64,000 nucleotides of DNA, from positions 248,001 to 312,000 of the forward strand of contig NC_092801.1 of the NCBI RefSeq assembly GCF_918797505.1, given 5' to 3'. The stretch comes from Bemisia tabaci (taxonomy: Eukaryota > Arthropoda > Insecta > Hemiptera > Aleyrodidae). The position numbers and the translations under genes were made by a program. The notes below the pieces were generated by a model. That model was given only the letters and a program-made list of their open reading frames with translations, was not told where the DNA came from and did not search any database. Of the stretch, positions 24,891 to 36,700 are shown piece after piece. Within the stretch, counting starts at the first letter, position 1. Each line of letters begins with the position of its first letter.

Positions 24891-26336
24891 TCTGATTATT
24901 TTTTACCACGTATTTGAGAGCTCTGCGCAAGTGGCTTTCGTGTATGTTTCTAGACCCGTATCTGGGCGATTCTACGAAAAGTGTTCAATTTCAGTCATGG
25001 ACGTTTTATTTGTAAATTGTATGATAGAAGATCTCACATTTTACCTTCCATTATGGAAAATGAAAGTTATTAACGGATTCTGATAGTCAAATTTGTGTAA
25101 CTCAATGGATGAGGCTTCATTCAGCTTTTACTGCTTAAAATGTCACGACCGTCACTGTCATGATTGTTAGGTTGCGATGTTTACAGCCTCATAACGTTTC
25201 TTCTTGGTTTGATAAACTGTTCCAATTTTTGCTCCAATTTTATCAAAAAAACTAGCAGTTGAATAAAGAATGTTTTTGATTACAAAATATATGTGTTCTC
25301 TATCAGAATTACTTCAAAAGTATGCTGTCAATAAATTTCAACGTTACGATCGTCACTTCTGAAAAAAGAGCGTAAGTCATACGAACCACCTCCCGTGCAC
25401 AGTGATCTCCCTCGTGATAAAAACCATAGGTGAGGGCACAGACCATAGTCTTATTATGGATGGTGTGTAGAACATGCCTTGTTTTTTTTTCTTCTTCTTC
25501 TTCTTCTTAGAAGAATTCCAGAAGAAATCACATCTCTTCATGTTTTCTCGAAACTTACCTCTTGGTTGGCACGCACTTCTTCAAAATAGCCGTTTAATTG
25601 AAAGAAGTCAGTGACGTCATCTACTATAGTTTCCGATGGGTGCCGCCCTCGGGTTCCTAAACAGATGTAATTATTACTTGTAAATTACTGATCATAAACT
25701 TACAGCATCGATTGAAGTCTCAGTGGTACAAAATTACGCAAAACGTCACATCTAAACATTGCGGCGGTGTTTCAAAATCCATTTCCCGTCTACATTTTTT
25801 GGAAGGAAACCAGCCAACATCTCAATCCGAAAATTATCGCAATATTTCTTGCCCCACATGACGGTTATCCACACAATTTTAAGCGGTATTGTTTGTCGGT
25901 TTCCTTCCAAAAAATTAAATTAGGAAAAGAGAATTTGAAAAAAACGCTATGTAGATGAAACGCTATATAGATAAGACAGAAACTTGTTTTATTCCAATGG
26001 ACTTTCTTCGAATGACTATTAGCTCTCCCACAGAGAATGCTCATCATGAAAAGGTAAGTTGCGGGCATTGTGAAATTCATTTTTTGATTGCCTGTTCATT
26101 TCAAACTGAGACTGTCACAAGGGCTCAAAAATAGCAGATGCTCCAAAAGACAAACGATATTTTATACTTTAATGATGAAGTTTGTGTTATTTGTGGGAAA
26201 ATTCACTCCCCTTTTTACCTGAAAGTTTGATAGAAGTACTACATGCAAAGAAAGCCATCAAACTAGCACCGAGTACTGTCATATGTTCAACTCTTTGGAG
26301 AAGAAGGAAAAGGAGCATACCAATAGGTGGCATTAC
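24891..26336. other. Intergenic, nothing recognised
   Basis: AT-rich; a short CTT run at about 25490. No supported gene or complete element. Confidence 0.35.
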
Positions 26337-26340
26337 ATGT

Positions 26341-26565
26341 GGACGTCTTTCTATCAAACGGAACGGAGCTGGGCACCAAATTGAGTTCCTTTTGAGGATT
26401 TTAGAATACCGGATAGCGCGTTCTGTCAAACGAAACTAGGCGCCATGGAGAAGCATTGCGAGTATAGGACGGAACGAGCATCGCGTTCCGCAACAACCGC
26501 CAATCCAAGCCCCCTCTCCCTTCCTACCCCGATGGCGCTTAGTTCCGTTTCATAGAAATACGTCC
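26341..26565. mobile_element. GGACGT-family MITE with ATGT duplication
   Basis: Inverted ends GGACGTCTTTCTATCAAAC / CATAGAAATACGTCC, flanked by ATGT at 26337-26340 and 26566-26569. The interior is related to 12612-12738. Confidence 0.82.
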
Positions 26566-26575
26566 ATGTATCGAT

Positions 26576-26822
26576 GGCCAAAGTACGAAATCACGTAGCT
26601 CCATTTGCGAAATTCCAGAGATCCTGTCATTCTTTATTTTTCACTCGCAAAACTAGCCAACGTAATTTTTTGAAAACTTCATTGATTTTTCCTCTTTTCA
26701 GCAGCACTTTCTATATAGAGCTCGAGGCTTAAAGCTGGCTTATTGTTTCCTCTCGAGAAAACAAAATAGGGGAGGAAATTTTGAAACACTTCAATAGATA
26801 TACATGATTCCGTACTTTGGCC
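26576..26822. mobile_element. MITE with GGCCAAAGTACG termini, 247 bp
   Basis: Inverted ends GGCCAAAGTACGAAATCACG / CATGATTCCGTACTTTGGCC, starting 10 bases after the 26341 element. Related segments (a TTTGAAAACTT..GTTTTC core with AACTAGTCAACGTAA) are recognisable at 14880-15100 and 40260-40440. Confidence 0.7.
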
Positions 26823-27234
26823 TTCAATATGGAGCTTCCTCTCTTCCACTTTTCGGAAAACTATGGAAATGGGGGAAAAAACTTATCATTGAATTTTTTC
26901 ATGACACGGTTGATTTTGCAACTTTGCTCTCATCTATCACGTGTGTGTCTCTCTGAAAGCATGGGTGGAAAAATTTTCAAAAAGAGAAGAGAAACTTCCA
27001 TTTCACCGTAAGTCATTGACGTCAAACACGTTCATACCTATACTCACTCTATGAATTCATTGAGCCCATCTTTCCACAAGGTGAGTTTTCGAAATCCAAT
27101 GGCAACTCAGAAAAAAAGTAACTCGTAGTTAGAGATATTTCCGTCCAAAGGTCACCGCCACTGTTTGCTGATTTTTGTGATTTCTCAGATAGATCTCGTT
27201 CAGATTAACGTGAGTCTCTGAGTTAGTGCGGAAA

Positions 27235-28190
27235 CAGGGTCGGACTGGCTCGCATCTGAGGGCGTAGACCCTTGGCTGGTTAAAGGAGCGTAATGTGATA
27301 TTTCCTGATGGGGCATCCCCTTCGTGGAGAGGGGTTTAGAAAATTTTGGCAAAGCTGCACAAGTTTACGCTATTTTCAGGTTCAAAGTTTATTAATCGTC
27401 AGGAGTAAAAATTGTAAAATTGAACGTATTGAAGTGACCGACAGACTTCTGAAATTAAAGAAAACAAAAAAATGAAAGCCACTAGACGCATCCAAGCACC
27501 ATTATTTCCATATGTACCGTGTCAGTGCTGCGGTTTACACAAGCTTAAGACGTGGGTCTAAAAATGCATCCTTAAAAAATAATCAGGCAAGAACCTGAAA
27601 AGAAAAGAAATAACGAGTATCAACACAGCCGACGACAAGAAAGACGTATTCGGGCCTCTTTTTTAACTTTTCTCCCGAATCTGAGCGACACCTCATTGGC
27701 AGCATATATCAGGGCATTGAGAACTCACGCTTCGCGTCATCGCGCCTTCAATTTTTCAGATGCAGCACGGACGTCCATTAAGTACGAATAGTTGTATCTC
27801 TGCGCCGTCGTTAACGCGCATCCTTTGCCTCCCTCTATTTCCATGTTGCGTTTGTTTCCGTTTATCTTATTTGTAATGTTGTTTTAAACTGGAACAGAGC
27901 ATTGCGAGTTCACGACTCACGCCATTGCGTCTTACATTTTTCATTTGCAATGTGGACATCCATCTTGCGAGAATAGTTGTATCGCGTTTACACTTTAGAT
28001 GTCTCTTACTTTTGAATTTCGAAATAAATTAAGTTTAAGTTTCCCCGAGATATGCTGTGATACGTCCAAATCAATAGTCATTTTGAAAAGGAAGAAATAT
28101 GTTTAAAGGTCTCTCAAGAGGTCTATAAAGTGTGCGTATGTCTAAAAATTGAACCGGCTATCGCCTCTACGGGAGTTACACATACAGAAT
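27235..28190 (-). mobile_element. hAT-type element, truncated, single internal unit
   Basis: Starts CAGGGTCGGACTGG, the reverse complement of the right end of the 57665 element. It then contains about one copy of the 283-bp unit (27650-27870), a diverged partial copy (27890-27970) and the left-hand region up to GTTACACAT. The left terminus is missing. Confidence 0.65.
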
Positions 28191-28403
28191 ATTATATTTA
28201 CACTTTTCTTGCGTTGATGAAGGCCATGTTGTTTCCGCACGATTTACGCAAGGAAGTATTAATCGTATTGAATATTGCGTAGCATCCTAGTGCGCAAGGA
28301 TTGGATAAAATGACTCCTTTTACGAAATGTTCTCCTGTGCCGGAGTTTCGTTTTCGAAGCGGGAAGCTTAAAAAAATACGCACATTGTGAATCTAGTGTA
28401 TTT

Positions 28404-28758
28404 GGACGCATTTTTGCTGAACGGAACCAGAGACAGGTGCGAAAGAAGGGGTGTGCTCGTCAGTTCAGGGCCGTAAGAATGAATGGGAATTATGGAACAC
28501 CGGTGACGTCAGCGGTAACGGATCCGGGACGGACCTTTTTAATTCATGAACCCTGGACATAACGCGGTGGGCACATGCCCATGGCTCATGAGTTAGCATA
28601 CAGTTGCCGCTTCGTTCCGTTTAGCAAAATGTAAAATCCCGCTTTTCTATTTCCCCAAAAGGAATCATGTCGACTTTTACATTGTCTCTGAAACAGCTCA
28701 CCACGAGCGCACCCCATCTATCCAACACGTCTTTAGTTCCATTGTCAGAAATACGTCC
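28404..28758. mobile_element. GGACGT-family element, long form
   Basis: Ends GGACGCATTTTTGCTGAAC / CAGAAATACGTCC. The interior has the GACGTCAGCGG and GGCTCATGAGTTAG words also present at 33808 and 60014. No coding capacity. Confidence 0.65.
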
Positions 28759-28841
28759 GTTTCAGACGTTTCTGACGAGCTCATCGTGATTTTTGAGACA
28801 TTTGTCGTGAGGAAAAACACTCTGGCTGAAGTTCGCAACAG

Positions 28842-29101
28842 CAGGCCGATTATTGGAATTGACAGACAAAGCTGAGGACAAAGAAGAGAAAAGGGATAAG
28901 TTGAGATCTAATGGTGGAAGCAGATGGTTGCAATGGACAAAGGAGGTAAGTAATAGGCTAACTAACGGCAACCGACAAAGAGTAGGTAAGTCCATCATTT
29001 TCCCTCTCAGTCAGTAAGAACCACCAGTTGCAACCGATGGGACCGCTCCATACTCCCTATGTCTTTTTTGTCTATCACTTTGTCTACCGATTTCAATAAT
29101 C
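28842..29101. mobile_element. Palindromic MITE flanked by a 12-bp direct repeat
   Basis: Inverted GATTATTGGAAT-like ends with further paired blocks (AGACAAAG..CTTTGTCT). AGTTCGCAACAG occurs on both sides (28830-28841 and 29102-29113). Confidence 0.6.
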
Positions 29102-29113
29102 AGTTCGCAACAG

Positions 29114-29532
29114 GCCCATTTCGCCCGAAGACCTCGATCAATTTTAGCCGATTGCGGTTCGTTCCGCGTGTTGGTGATAGGACCTTTAAATCCCTGCCAA
29201 CGCCAATTCCAAAATCCGCACCGACCAGGCAACAGGGATGCTTTGAGCATGTTTTAGCGGGCAGGGCCGCGGGATTATTCGGAGTCAATCTGATTAGTGA
29301 CCCTCGCGGCGATCCTTTGTCCCCGGGTGACTGGGTCCGGGCCGGTCAGTCCCCCTTGTTTATTTTAAACGGGAGTATGAAAGCCTGGCCCGAGCAGCTC
29401 TCGGCTATTAAAGCCCGGCCTATTATTCGTCTTACACGTTTAATTCCTCGTCCTCCGCACGCGTTGCCGTCTGCCGCCACCGCCGCGCTCCGGTCGCCGC
29501 GAGAAAACGACAAGTCGAGTGACCGGTCTTAG
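29114..29532 (+). promoter_or_regulatory. GC-rich island, candidate conserved non-coding sequence
   Basis: Markedly GC-rich for the window and with many CpG. The plus strand is open for about 157 codons, but starts inside the adjacent MITE, has no splice-site support and reads as composition-driven Arg/Pro/Ala. Either a regulatory island or an unrecognised exon of another gene. Confidence 0.3.
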
Positions 29533-29934
29533 GTTCTGGTCTATGGTGGAGGTAGCTATCGACCACTTAGCAAGATATGAAATTAAGCATTCATCTAAAT
29601 TTATCACCGGAGACCTTAAAGTTTATAAAACGTTTTTAAACGTACTTTATATTTTTTCCTAAAATTAACCATTCTAAATCATTACAACGATATATTTCCA
29701 AATTTTTGACCTTAAACTTTTCTTCGGGCTTAGAATAATTGTATTGTTTTGAGACTATGTTATAGGCCCCCTTAAAACCTCCCTTCATCGGAATGATTAG
29801 CATATGGGATCTTCTTGAGGAAAAAATCTATTTGAGCCTGTATGGCATGAACAAATTTTGGATATTGGATTCCAGGTGACTCGATCTAGGTTGCGGCTCT
29901 CGTAAAAACACTGAGCTCCAAATTATTCTACTGA

Positions 29935-30086
29935 AATTCAGAATTTTTGGTAATCACTTTCTTAAAAAAGAAAACGCTAATGGAAATTTGCATAACCCTG
30001 CCACAGAGGAAGGATTCAATCTTGAAAAAACCAAAAAAATGCGAACAATTACGCATTACGGACGAGTAACACTATGCCATAGAGGG
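29935..30086. mobile_element. Right-end fragment of the 7092 element
   Basis: Shares the GCCA(C)(A/G)GAGGA and ACTATGCCATAGAGGG-end segments with 7195-7335 in the same order. The left terminus is missing. Confidence 0.5.
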
Positions 30087-30090
30087 TTTA

Positions 30091-30331
30091 AAGATGCTGT
30101 CTCTTGTATCACCGAAAAACGACAAAATTAGAAATTACTATACCCGACAAAATTAGAAATTACTATACTTTCAGGAAAAAGAGATTTTGTTTCATTTTCT
30201 TATTGATAATTTTTTTTTTCTGAATCCGATTTTTTTTATACCTACATTTAAAAATATTGCAAAATTTGCCGCCCCCTAAATTTGTCGCCATGGGCCGTGG
30301 CTCATGTGGCCGCCCCCTGAATCCGGCCTTG
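30091..30331 (-). mobile_element. Partial hAT element of the CAGGGCCGGATT family, copy D
   Basis: Matches the right 240 bases of copies B and C (GTGCTGTCTCTTGTATCAC-like start, GCCGCCCCC and AATCCGGCC end). The other end is missing. It contains a 24-base internal duplication around GACAAAATTAGAAATTACTA. Confidence 0.7.
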
Positions 30332-31987
30332 CTTAAGCCACTGTGAAAAAATTAAAATCCGGTTCATTTATTATAAATACTTGCGTATTCCGATGGAAAA
30401 AGCACCATGAAATTGGCCCTTTTTATTCTATGCTTAAACATAACAATTAACTCTAATTTTTAAAAACAGATGAAATTCGGTCGGTTTTCTATGCTTAAAA
30501 ATGACACATACAAGCTTGTTTACACGGAAACTTTGGGAAACCCCCTTTAAGTATACTCAGACCAAATCACGTCTTTTCAAATCTTTGACCCGGTTTTCTC
30601 AGCGTTTGTTATATATTTAATCTCTTTTTAAAATTGAATTCGGAAAGTTTTGATGCGCCCATCATATCGTACATGAGGTTTTAATATACTTGCGAGTCAA
30701 ATCACAAACTAAACGTTACTGTGGCAGTCTTTGCAGTATGAATGTATGACAGCTTCAATCTCTGCGCTTTTTCTCAATTGTTATTGCACGTTATTTACGC
30801 TTCAAACAAGACAGGGTGGGGCAAAGGGTGAGAAAGTAGCTTTTATCGATTAACAGGTCTACCTAAAGTTTTCTGTTGCGCGATTAGACTTAGGTGGATT
30901 GTTTTACTTGTGCGCGGGAAATTAAAATTGTACGTTATCGATGCTAAAGAAAAACTTGTTTATCTTGCTTTAGAGTTTACATCAACTGTTTCTGTTGGGT
31001 GTACTACGTGGGATTTTGAAATGGGAACTTATACCTGATTTTTTAAATTCGTGCCTTGTCTAATGATCCATTCCGTACGCAGATGGATTTTTCTTTAATT
31101 CCTCAGCTTTGATCTGCTCCACGTTTTTAAAATACCACGTGTAAATCTATAAGAAGTTGTTTTCCATTAATGTTTCGTCGGAGTTAAGGCAAGTATTAAA
31201 AGATCTTAAATAATGGAACTCTCTGTGAATTTTCTCTCTATGTTTCATTCAGCGAAAAACCATCGATTTCAACACAACGGACAAAAATACATCATCTGCT
31301 CTGCCTACGTAGAGAAGTTGGAGAATGTTCACCGCGCGAACCTTTCAATTTTTTTTTGCCAGGAAGTAATTGAGAATTGGACTATTTCTGTCAAACACAA
31401 CTATGGGCATTATGACGTGAGCCCTGTTATGCGTATATTCTGATGGGTCTCAGGGCTCATGTCTTAATGCACATAGTTCCGTTCGGCATAATTACGTCCA
31501 ATTATTATTTAAAATACGATAACATCATTATATACACTGACAGCACGGAACGGAATGAATCACTGAAAGATACACAACTAAACCGGAGCTAATAATATCA
31601 GCTGTTTTGAAATGACCTATAATGGAGAAATGTGGTTCACTTTATATTGTGAATGGTAGCACAAGCTTTGAGCAAAATTTTTGAACGTGGACTGGAATTT
31701 TAACAAAAAACGTAATTAAGTTCAACAGCCTCGCGAAAGGAGAATCAATTATTTGAAAAAAAGCGCATATACTATAATTGCACAAAGCGCACCGTAACAA
31801 AGAAAAACGTGAGCGATATTAAGAAACAAAAAAACAAAAATTGAGAAAAATAGAATCGCTTTTGGCCGCATAATATGGTTGATCTACCCGTGAAGTAAAG
31901 CGGGATATACCATTGTGGTATGTCAAAATGTTAAGTCCAGAGTCGAAAACATTTCCGGAAAGAGCGTCCGCTACGCAAAGCATGGTG
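30332..31987. other. Intergenic with a GGACGT end at about 31440-31492
   Basis: The right end of a GGACGT element (CTCAGGGCTCATG to TTACGTCC) is visible. The remainder shows no gene or complete element. Confidence 0.4.
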
Positions 31988-31989
31988 TA

Positions 31990-32248
31990 CACTGAGAAAA
32001 AAGATTGGTAGAGGTTACCATTCCTTCACGCTGTATTCCACACAACGTGAAGGAATGGTAAATTCTACCAATCTTCAAGTCGATTCTCCCAGAGGTATGG
32101 TTACCTGTACCAGTATATAGTAACATTTACCTTCTTCTGGCAGCTTTGACTTTGAATTGACCCTGTGTGAAATACAGCGTGAAGGAATGGTAAATGCTAC
32201 CAATCTTTTTTTATTTTTTTTTTTTATTTATTTTTTTTTTTTTCAGTG
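31990..32248. mobile_element. CACTG..CAGTG element, 259 bp, TA duplication
   Basis: Starts CACTGAGAAAAAAGATTGG and ends T-rich TTTTTTTCAGTG, with TA on each side (31988-31989, 32249-32250). The interior repeats GAAGGAATGGTAAAT/TACCATTCCTTC. Ends and 2-bp duplication fit the CACTA/EnSpm (CMC) superfamily. Confidence 0.75.
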
Positions 32249-32442
32249 TAAGCTCATTACTGACTTTGATGTCTCGTATCATAAGTAAAGGATGAGGAAC
32301 GATATCCTCACTACCATAGAACTATTGCATGTGTAAGGAAATTTGCGATGTAAGTACGGATTCCTACGTAAAATTTCGTTAAAACACGATGGTGCCCTGT
32401 TCTCTGAAACAAACTCCAAAGCTGAAAAAAGCTCTCAAATTA

Positions 32443-32970
32443 GAGGCCGTAATGAAGATGATATCCCACGTTACCCTGAGAGTCCACCTCTATATCAAGA
32501 CAAAATCTCTATTTAAAGATAGGGGGAAAATACGGTAGCAGTGTTGCCGTGTTTTCAGTTTTGGAGTCCCCTCCATCAAAGTGGCAACCCTGTTAATGTA
32601 TTTGCTCAGGGTTACAATTTTTCAAGAAAAATGAAATGTTGAAATTTCACGTGAATTATTCCGTAAAATTTCAGAAATTTATGAAAAATGTTGAAAAATA
32701 CCAGTTCCTTTTCATGTTTCGCAAAATGTAAAAATTGTGTGTGTCGTTTATTTTTGCGTATTTGAGTGCGGGTTGCATACTCTAACCCCTGAAAAATATG
32801 AAATTTTTCACATTCCGTAAAATTTTATGACATATTTCACGGGAATTTCCAATCTTTCATATTTTCCATTTCACGCCTGCAACCCTGTACCTCCCTATCT
32901 TCGCTTAGAGAGTTTGCCTTGATATAGAGGTGGGCTCTCAGGGTGGCGTGGGTCCCTCGATTACGGCCTC
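32443..32970. mobile_element. Inverted-repeat element with GAGGCCGTAAT termini
   Basis: The arms pair over about 100 bases (GAGGCCGTAAT, CCACCTCTATATCAAG, GATAGGG blocks). The centre is AT-rich with GTGAAATTTC-like motifs. No coding capacity. It lies just downstream of the secreted-protein gene. Confidence 0.7.
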
Positions 32971-33270
32971 AACTGTAAGCGCTATGTTTGAGCTTTTGGG
33001 TTAGTTTCAGAAACGAGTGGCACCATCGTGTTTTTCGTGAAATTACGCATGGGAATTCGTGCTTAAATCGCAAATTCCTGGCACATACAAGAGCTCCATT
33101 CTCTCATATTGCACTTGTCTCTGAGATTGATGAATACACTGTCATCGGATTGCCCATATCGTCTACAGCGCCGGTCATCCCTGCGGTAGTTTGGTGCAGG
33201 TACGTCCGTTTTATCCCTTCGTGTAAGAGTCTGTTTTCAAAAATTCAACCTTGTAGGACTTTACAATTTT

Positions 33271-33751
33271 TCAGCGGTCAGAGGCGTCTCTCTCAGAAGA
33301 AGACCCTTCCTCCTCCTTGGATCTCCTTCTAGGTTCATTTTTCTCCTTGCTGTTCCCTTCTCTATGCTTTTTCTTCCTTTTCGTGTATCCCTTAAATTTC
33401 TTGACCACTACACCGACCGTATGCGACACATTCAAATTGTTTAGCAAGCGTAACGACGGCAGGGATAGGGCCTTCCACCTGCGTTTCTCGTCGGATTCAT
33501 AGTCAGAATCGCCTCTGTAGTTAGATCTGGGATCTTCAAAAAGAAGTTTAGGCGGAGCCGTCCTTCCCGTTCTGTAAAGCTCCTGAACAGTTAACTTTGC
33601 GCATTCGTAGAAGTAAACGATATCCGTGCGAGTTATCTTGTATTTTGGCCAGACATTGTGTTCTTCCACGTCCTTCTGGTTCAGTAGAACTTTATCGAGG
33701 ACATCCAACATTGTGCAATCGTATTGTTCAAAGACAGACCCGTCGCTTCGC
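33271..33751 (-). CDS. Exon 5: C-terminal part and stop codon
   Basis: Residues 510-668, entered through a strong acceptor (T-rich run ending TTGTTATAG) that completes the split Trp509 codon. It carries Cys521 and Cys559 in a segment with alternating hydrophobic residues, then about 95 residues that become increasingly charged, ending in Lys/Arg and Ser/Glu runs. The stop is TGA at 33273-33271. No canonical AATAAA could be placed within the first 250 bases downstream on the minus strand, so the 3' end is not defined. Confidence 0.83.
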
Positions 33752-36700
33752 CTATAACAATAAAAAAAATGTACACCAGCTGATATTATATTCGCTGAAG
33801 CATATATGGACGTATTTCTATCAAACAGACCTATGTGCAAGTAAGAAATATGGGGTGTGCTCGTTAGTTCTCTTTGCGTAAGAGTGAACGAGAATAATAA
33901 AGCGCCAGTGACGTCAGCGGCAATGATCAACGGGAGGCGCGACGGGGAGATCGTCGTCGGGGCACTTTAACTCATGAGCCCTGTCCACAACGCTCTCTTG
34001 CTATGCCCGCGGCTCATGAATCCCGCATTTAGTTGGCACATAGGTCTGTTTGATAGAATGTAAAATCCCGCTTTTCCAATTCTTCAAAAGGAATCACGCC
34101 CACTTTTACATTACTTCTTATGGAGCTTCGACGAGCACACCCCATATTTCTCACCTCCACATAGGTCTGTTTGGTAGAAATACGTCCATATATACGTATA
34201 TAGGAAGATGAGGAATTAAATGGGGGAAGAAGGCTAAAAATATAGTAGGAATCCGGAGACGTTTCGGGGCTGAAGAGACCTCTTTTGAATGGGTAAAAAA
34301 TATACATGGGTATACATACATGAAAAACGTTAATCTATAAAATTGTGTTGCCGCGACTCCCGAGAATTGCCAGTGGTTGTTGCTTGTGCTGCCGCTGCCG
34401 CGTGCAAAAGGAAAACGCCGTGAAAACTTACAGCTTCGTATTCAGAACTGAGTCAGCGTAAAACAGACCAATTTCTCCTGCATTTTCGTGGATATGTACT
34501 TTTACCTACTTAGGAGTCGAAATAGTCGTATCATTTGTTTCGCCCAATTGTACATACGTTCCTACTCTGTGTTAATGTCTCTGCGTCAGGCGAAAGGAAT
34601 GTTCCCCTTAATTTTTACAGAAATGCAATTTTGCCCACTTGAAAGTCAAAAAAGTTGGATCATTAGTCTCGTCCAATGTAGTTAATTTTCTACTCTGCGT
34701 TCAAGTATTGGAAAGTCGTTTTTTAAACCGAAGGACTGCAAAATACATAATAATTGTCTAACCTTAAAAAATGTAAACTTTGCGACATGGTATTGCAAAA
34801 ACGAGTTTTGAACTCGAACTGAGACTTTTTGGATAAAATGCGTATCATAAGGTTTCGTTTATGCTAAATTTTAAAAACTCCCTCAGTTCTCCAAAAAAGG
34901 GTAGGTAAATGCCTTGCTTTTTTCGAGGGACTCTTCGCACATTTTTAAGCTTGGCGCCTTTAAATTGTATATTGCGGTAAAGGCATCATTTAAAACGGAC
35001 GAATCATCTCCAGTTTAATAATTCTAAACGACCGCCAGTACGGACCACCTAAAAAAAGACCAAGCTCTCTTTAATGTTTGTCCACGTGCAATTTCATCTA
35101 TTTGGGATGCAAAATAGTTGTATCACTAACTTCACCCGATGTGACTTTTCTACCTTGCGTTAAATACTCAAAGTGTTGAAGGGCCGGATTTACCTACTTG
35201 CCGCCCATGGGCCGCCGGTATTTTGCCGCCCCCTTCTCATTCGTATTGAAACATCAATGAAAACCATCAAGTGAACGTGCCAGCGGGGGAGGGGTACATA
35301 AGACGCGTTTACTCGTGTTGAACACATGTTTTGGGAATGCCCTGTCCACACTACTAGCAAAAGTTAAGTTTCGTAAACCTATCTCTGTGTGGACAAGGCC
35401 TTCCATTCATAAGAAATGAACGAAAAAATTATGAAAGAACAAACATGAATGACGTGGTTTAATGATTTTAACTTCCGCCGCCGCGCCGCGCAGACCGCAC
35501 CACGTGTTTGGCGCAATGCGTGAAGTATTCACGCAGTCTTGTAGGTGCCATGCGATTCACGCTGACCGCACTGCGTTTGGCGCAATGCGTGAAGTATTCA
35601 TGCATTCTTGTAGGCGCTATCCGTTTCACGCTGACCGCAATGACCGCACTGTATTTGATGCCATGCGTGAAGTATTCGTGCAGTCTTGTAGGCGCTAATA
35701 AGTGTTACATGCCAATCGCCGCGCCAAGGGCTTCTCCTTTTCATCTCAAGTCCTCGTCATCATTGCTCTCTGCGCCGCGCCGTTCCAGGCCAAATTACGT
35801 GTTTGTTTTCTCTCTTAGCTCGACTACTTAAAGGTGCTGTCTCTTGTATCACTGAAAGACGACAAAATTAAAAATTACTCTACTCTCAGGAAATGAGAGA
35901 TTTTGTCACCTTTTCTCGTTTGTAATTTTTTCTTTCTAAATCCGATATTTTTTCATACCTACATGTAAAAAAATTTCAAAAATTTGCCACCCTTTAGATT
36001 TGCCGCCATGGGCTGCGGCCCATGTGGCCACCCCCTTAATCCGGCCCTGAAGTGTTGTTTTTGAATGAAGGAACTTAAAAATACTAGCATTAAACTCATA
36101 AAGCCCTAAAGGGCAGCCAACCTATGAATCTAAACTGTCCGAGATGATTTAATCTTATAATTTGATTGTTAAGGCCTGTTGTAAAGCACGTATTTGACTC
36201 AGTATTTCCGTAAATTTACTCATTTTTGCGGCAAACCACTAATTAATTTATGGTCTTGGCCACCTTGATTTGATACTGGCATTTGAAGATTGGCAGAGAT
36301 GTTTTTGTGTTAGAAGATTGGCTGCCCTTCAGGGTCCTATGAGCTCCACGCTAATATTCCGAAGTTCTTTGATTCAAGAAACAACTCCCAGAGTCTTTGC
36401 TACTTACTCTCCCCAGACAGGTACTTTATCAATGACTCACCAATATGTTGTGGGGCGACATTCTGCATAGATACTGTGATGACAACGCCCTGTCAGATCT
36501 TTGGGTAAAGACTGGAGCTCCATGGCCATGCGGTAGCACCATGTGTTGAGGTACGTCCTTATCCCTTGCGCCCATTTGTTGCAAGGGTCGTCCTCGACGA
36601 ATGCCCGCACGTTGTTCATTCGTCCGATCTCCATTACAGACCGCTCGCGCTCGCGCACTGGCCTCACCTTCGATTCTACTCTGAATGACTCCGATCTTGA

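Noticed and set aside
29059..29532. 157-residue plus-strand frame in the GC-rich island
   Set aside because: It starts inside a MITE, reads as Arg/Pro/Ala-rich composition, and has no recognised domain. Kept only as a non-coding candidate.
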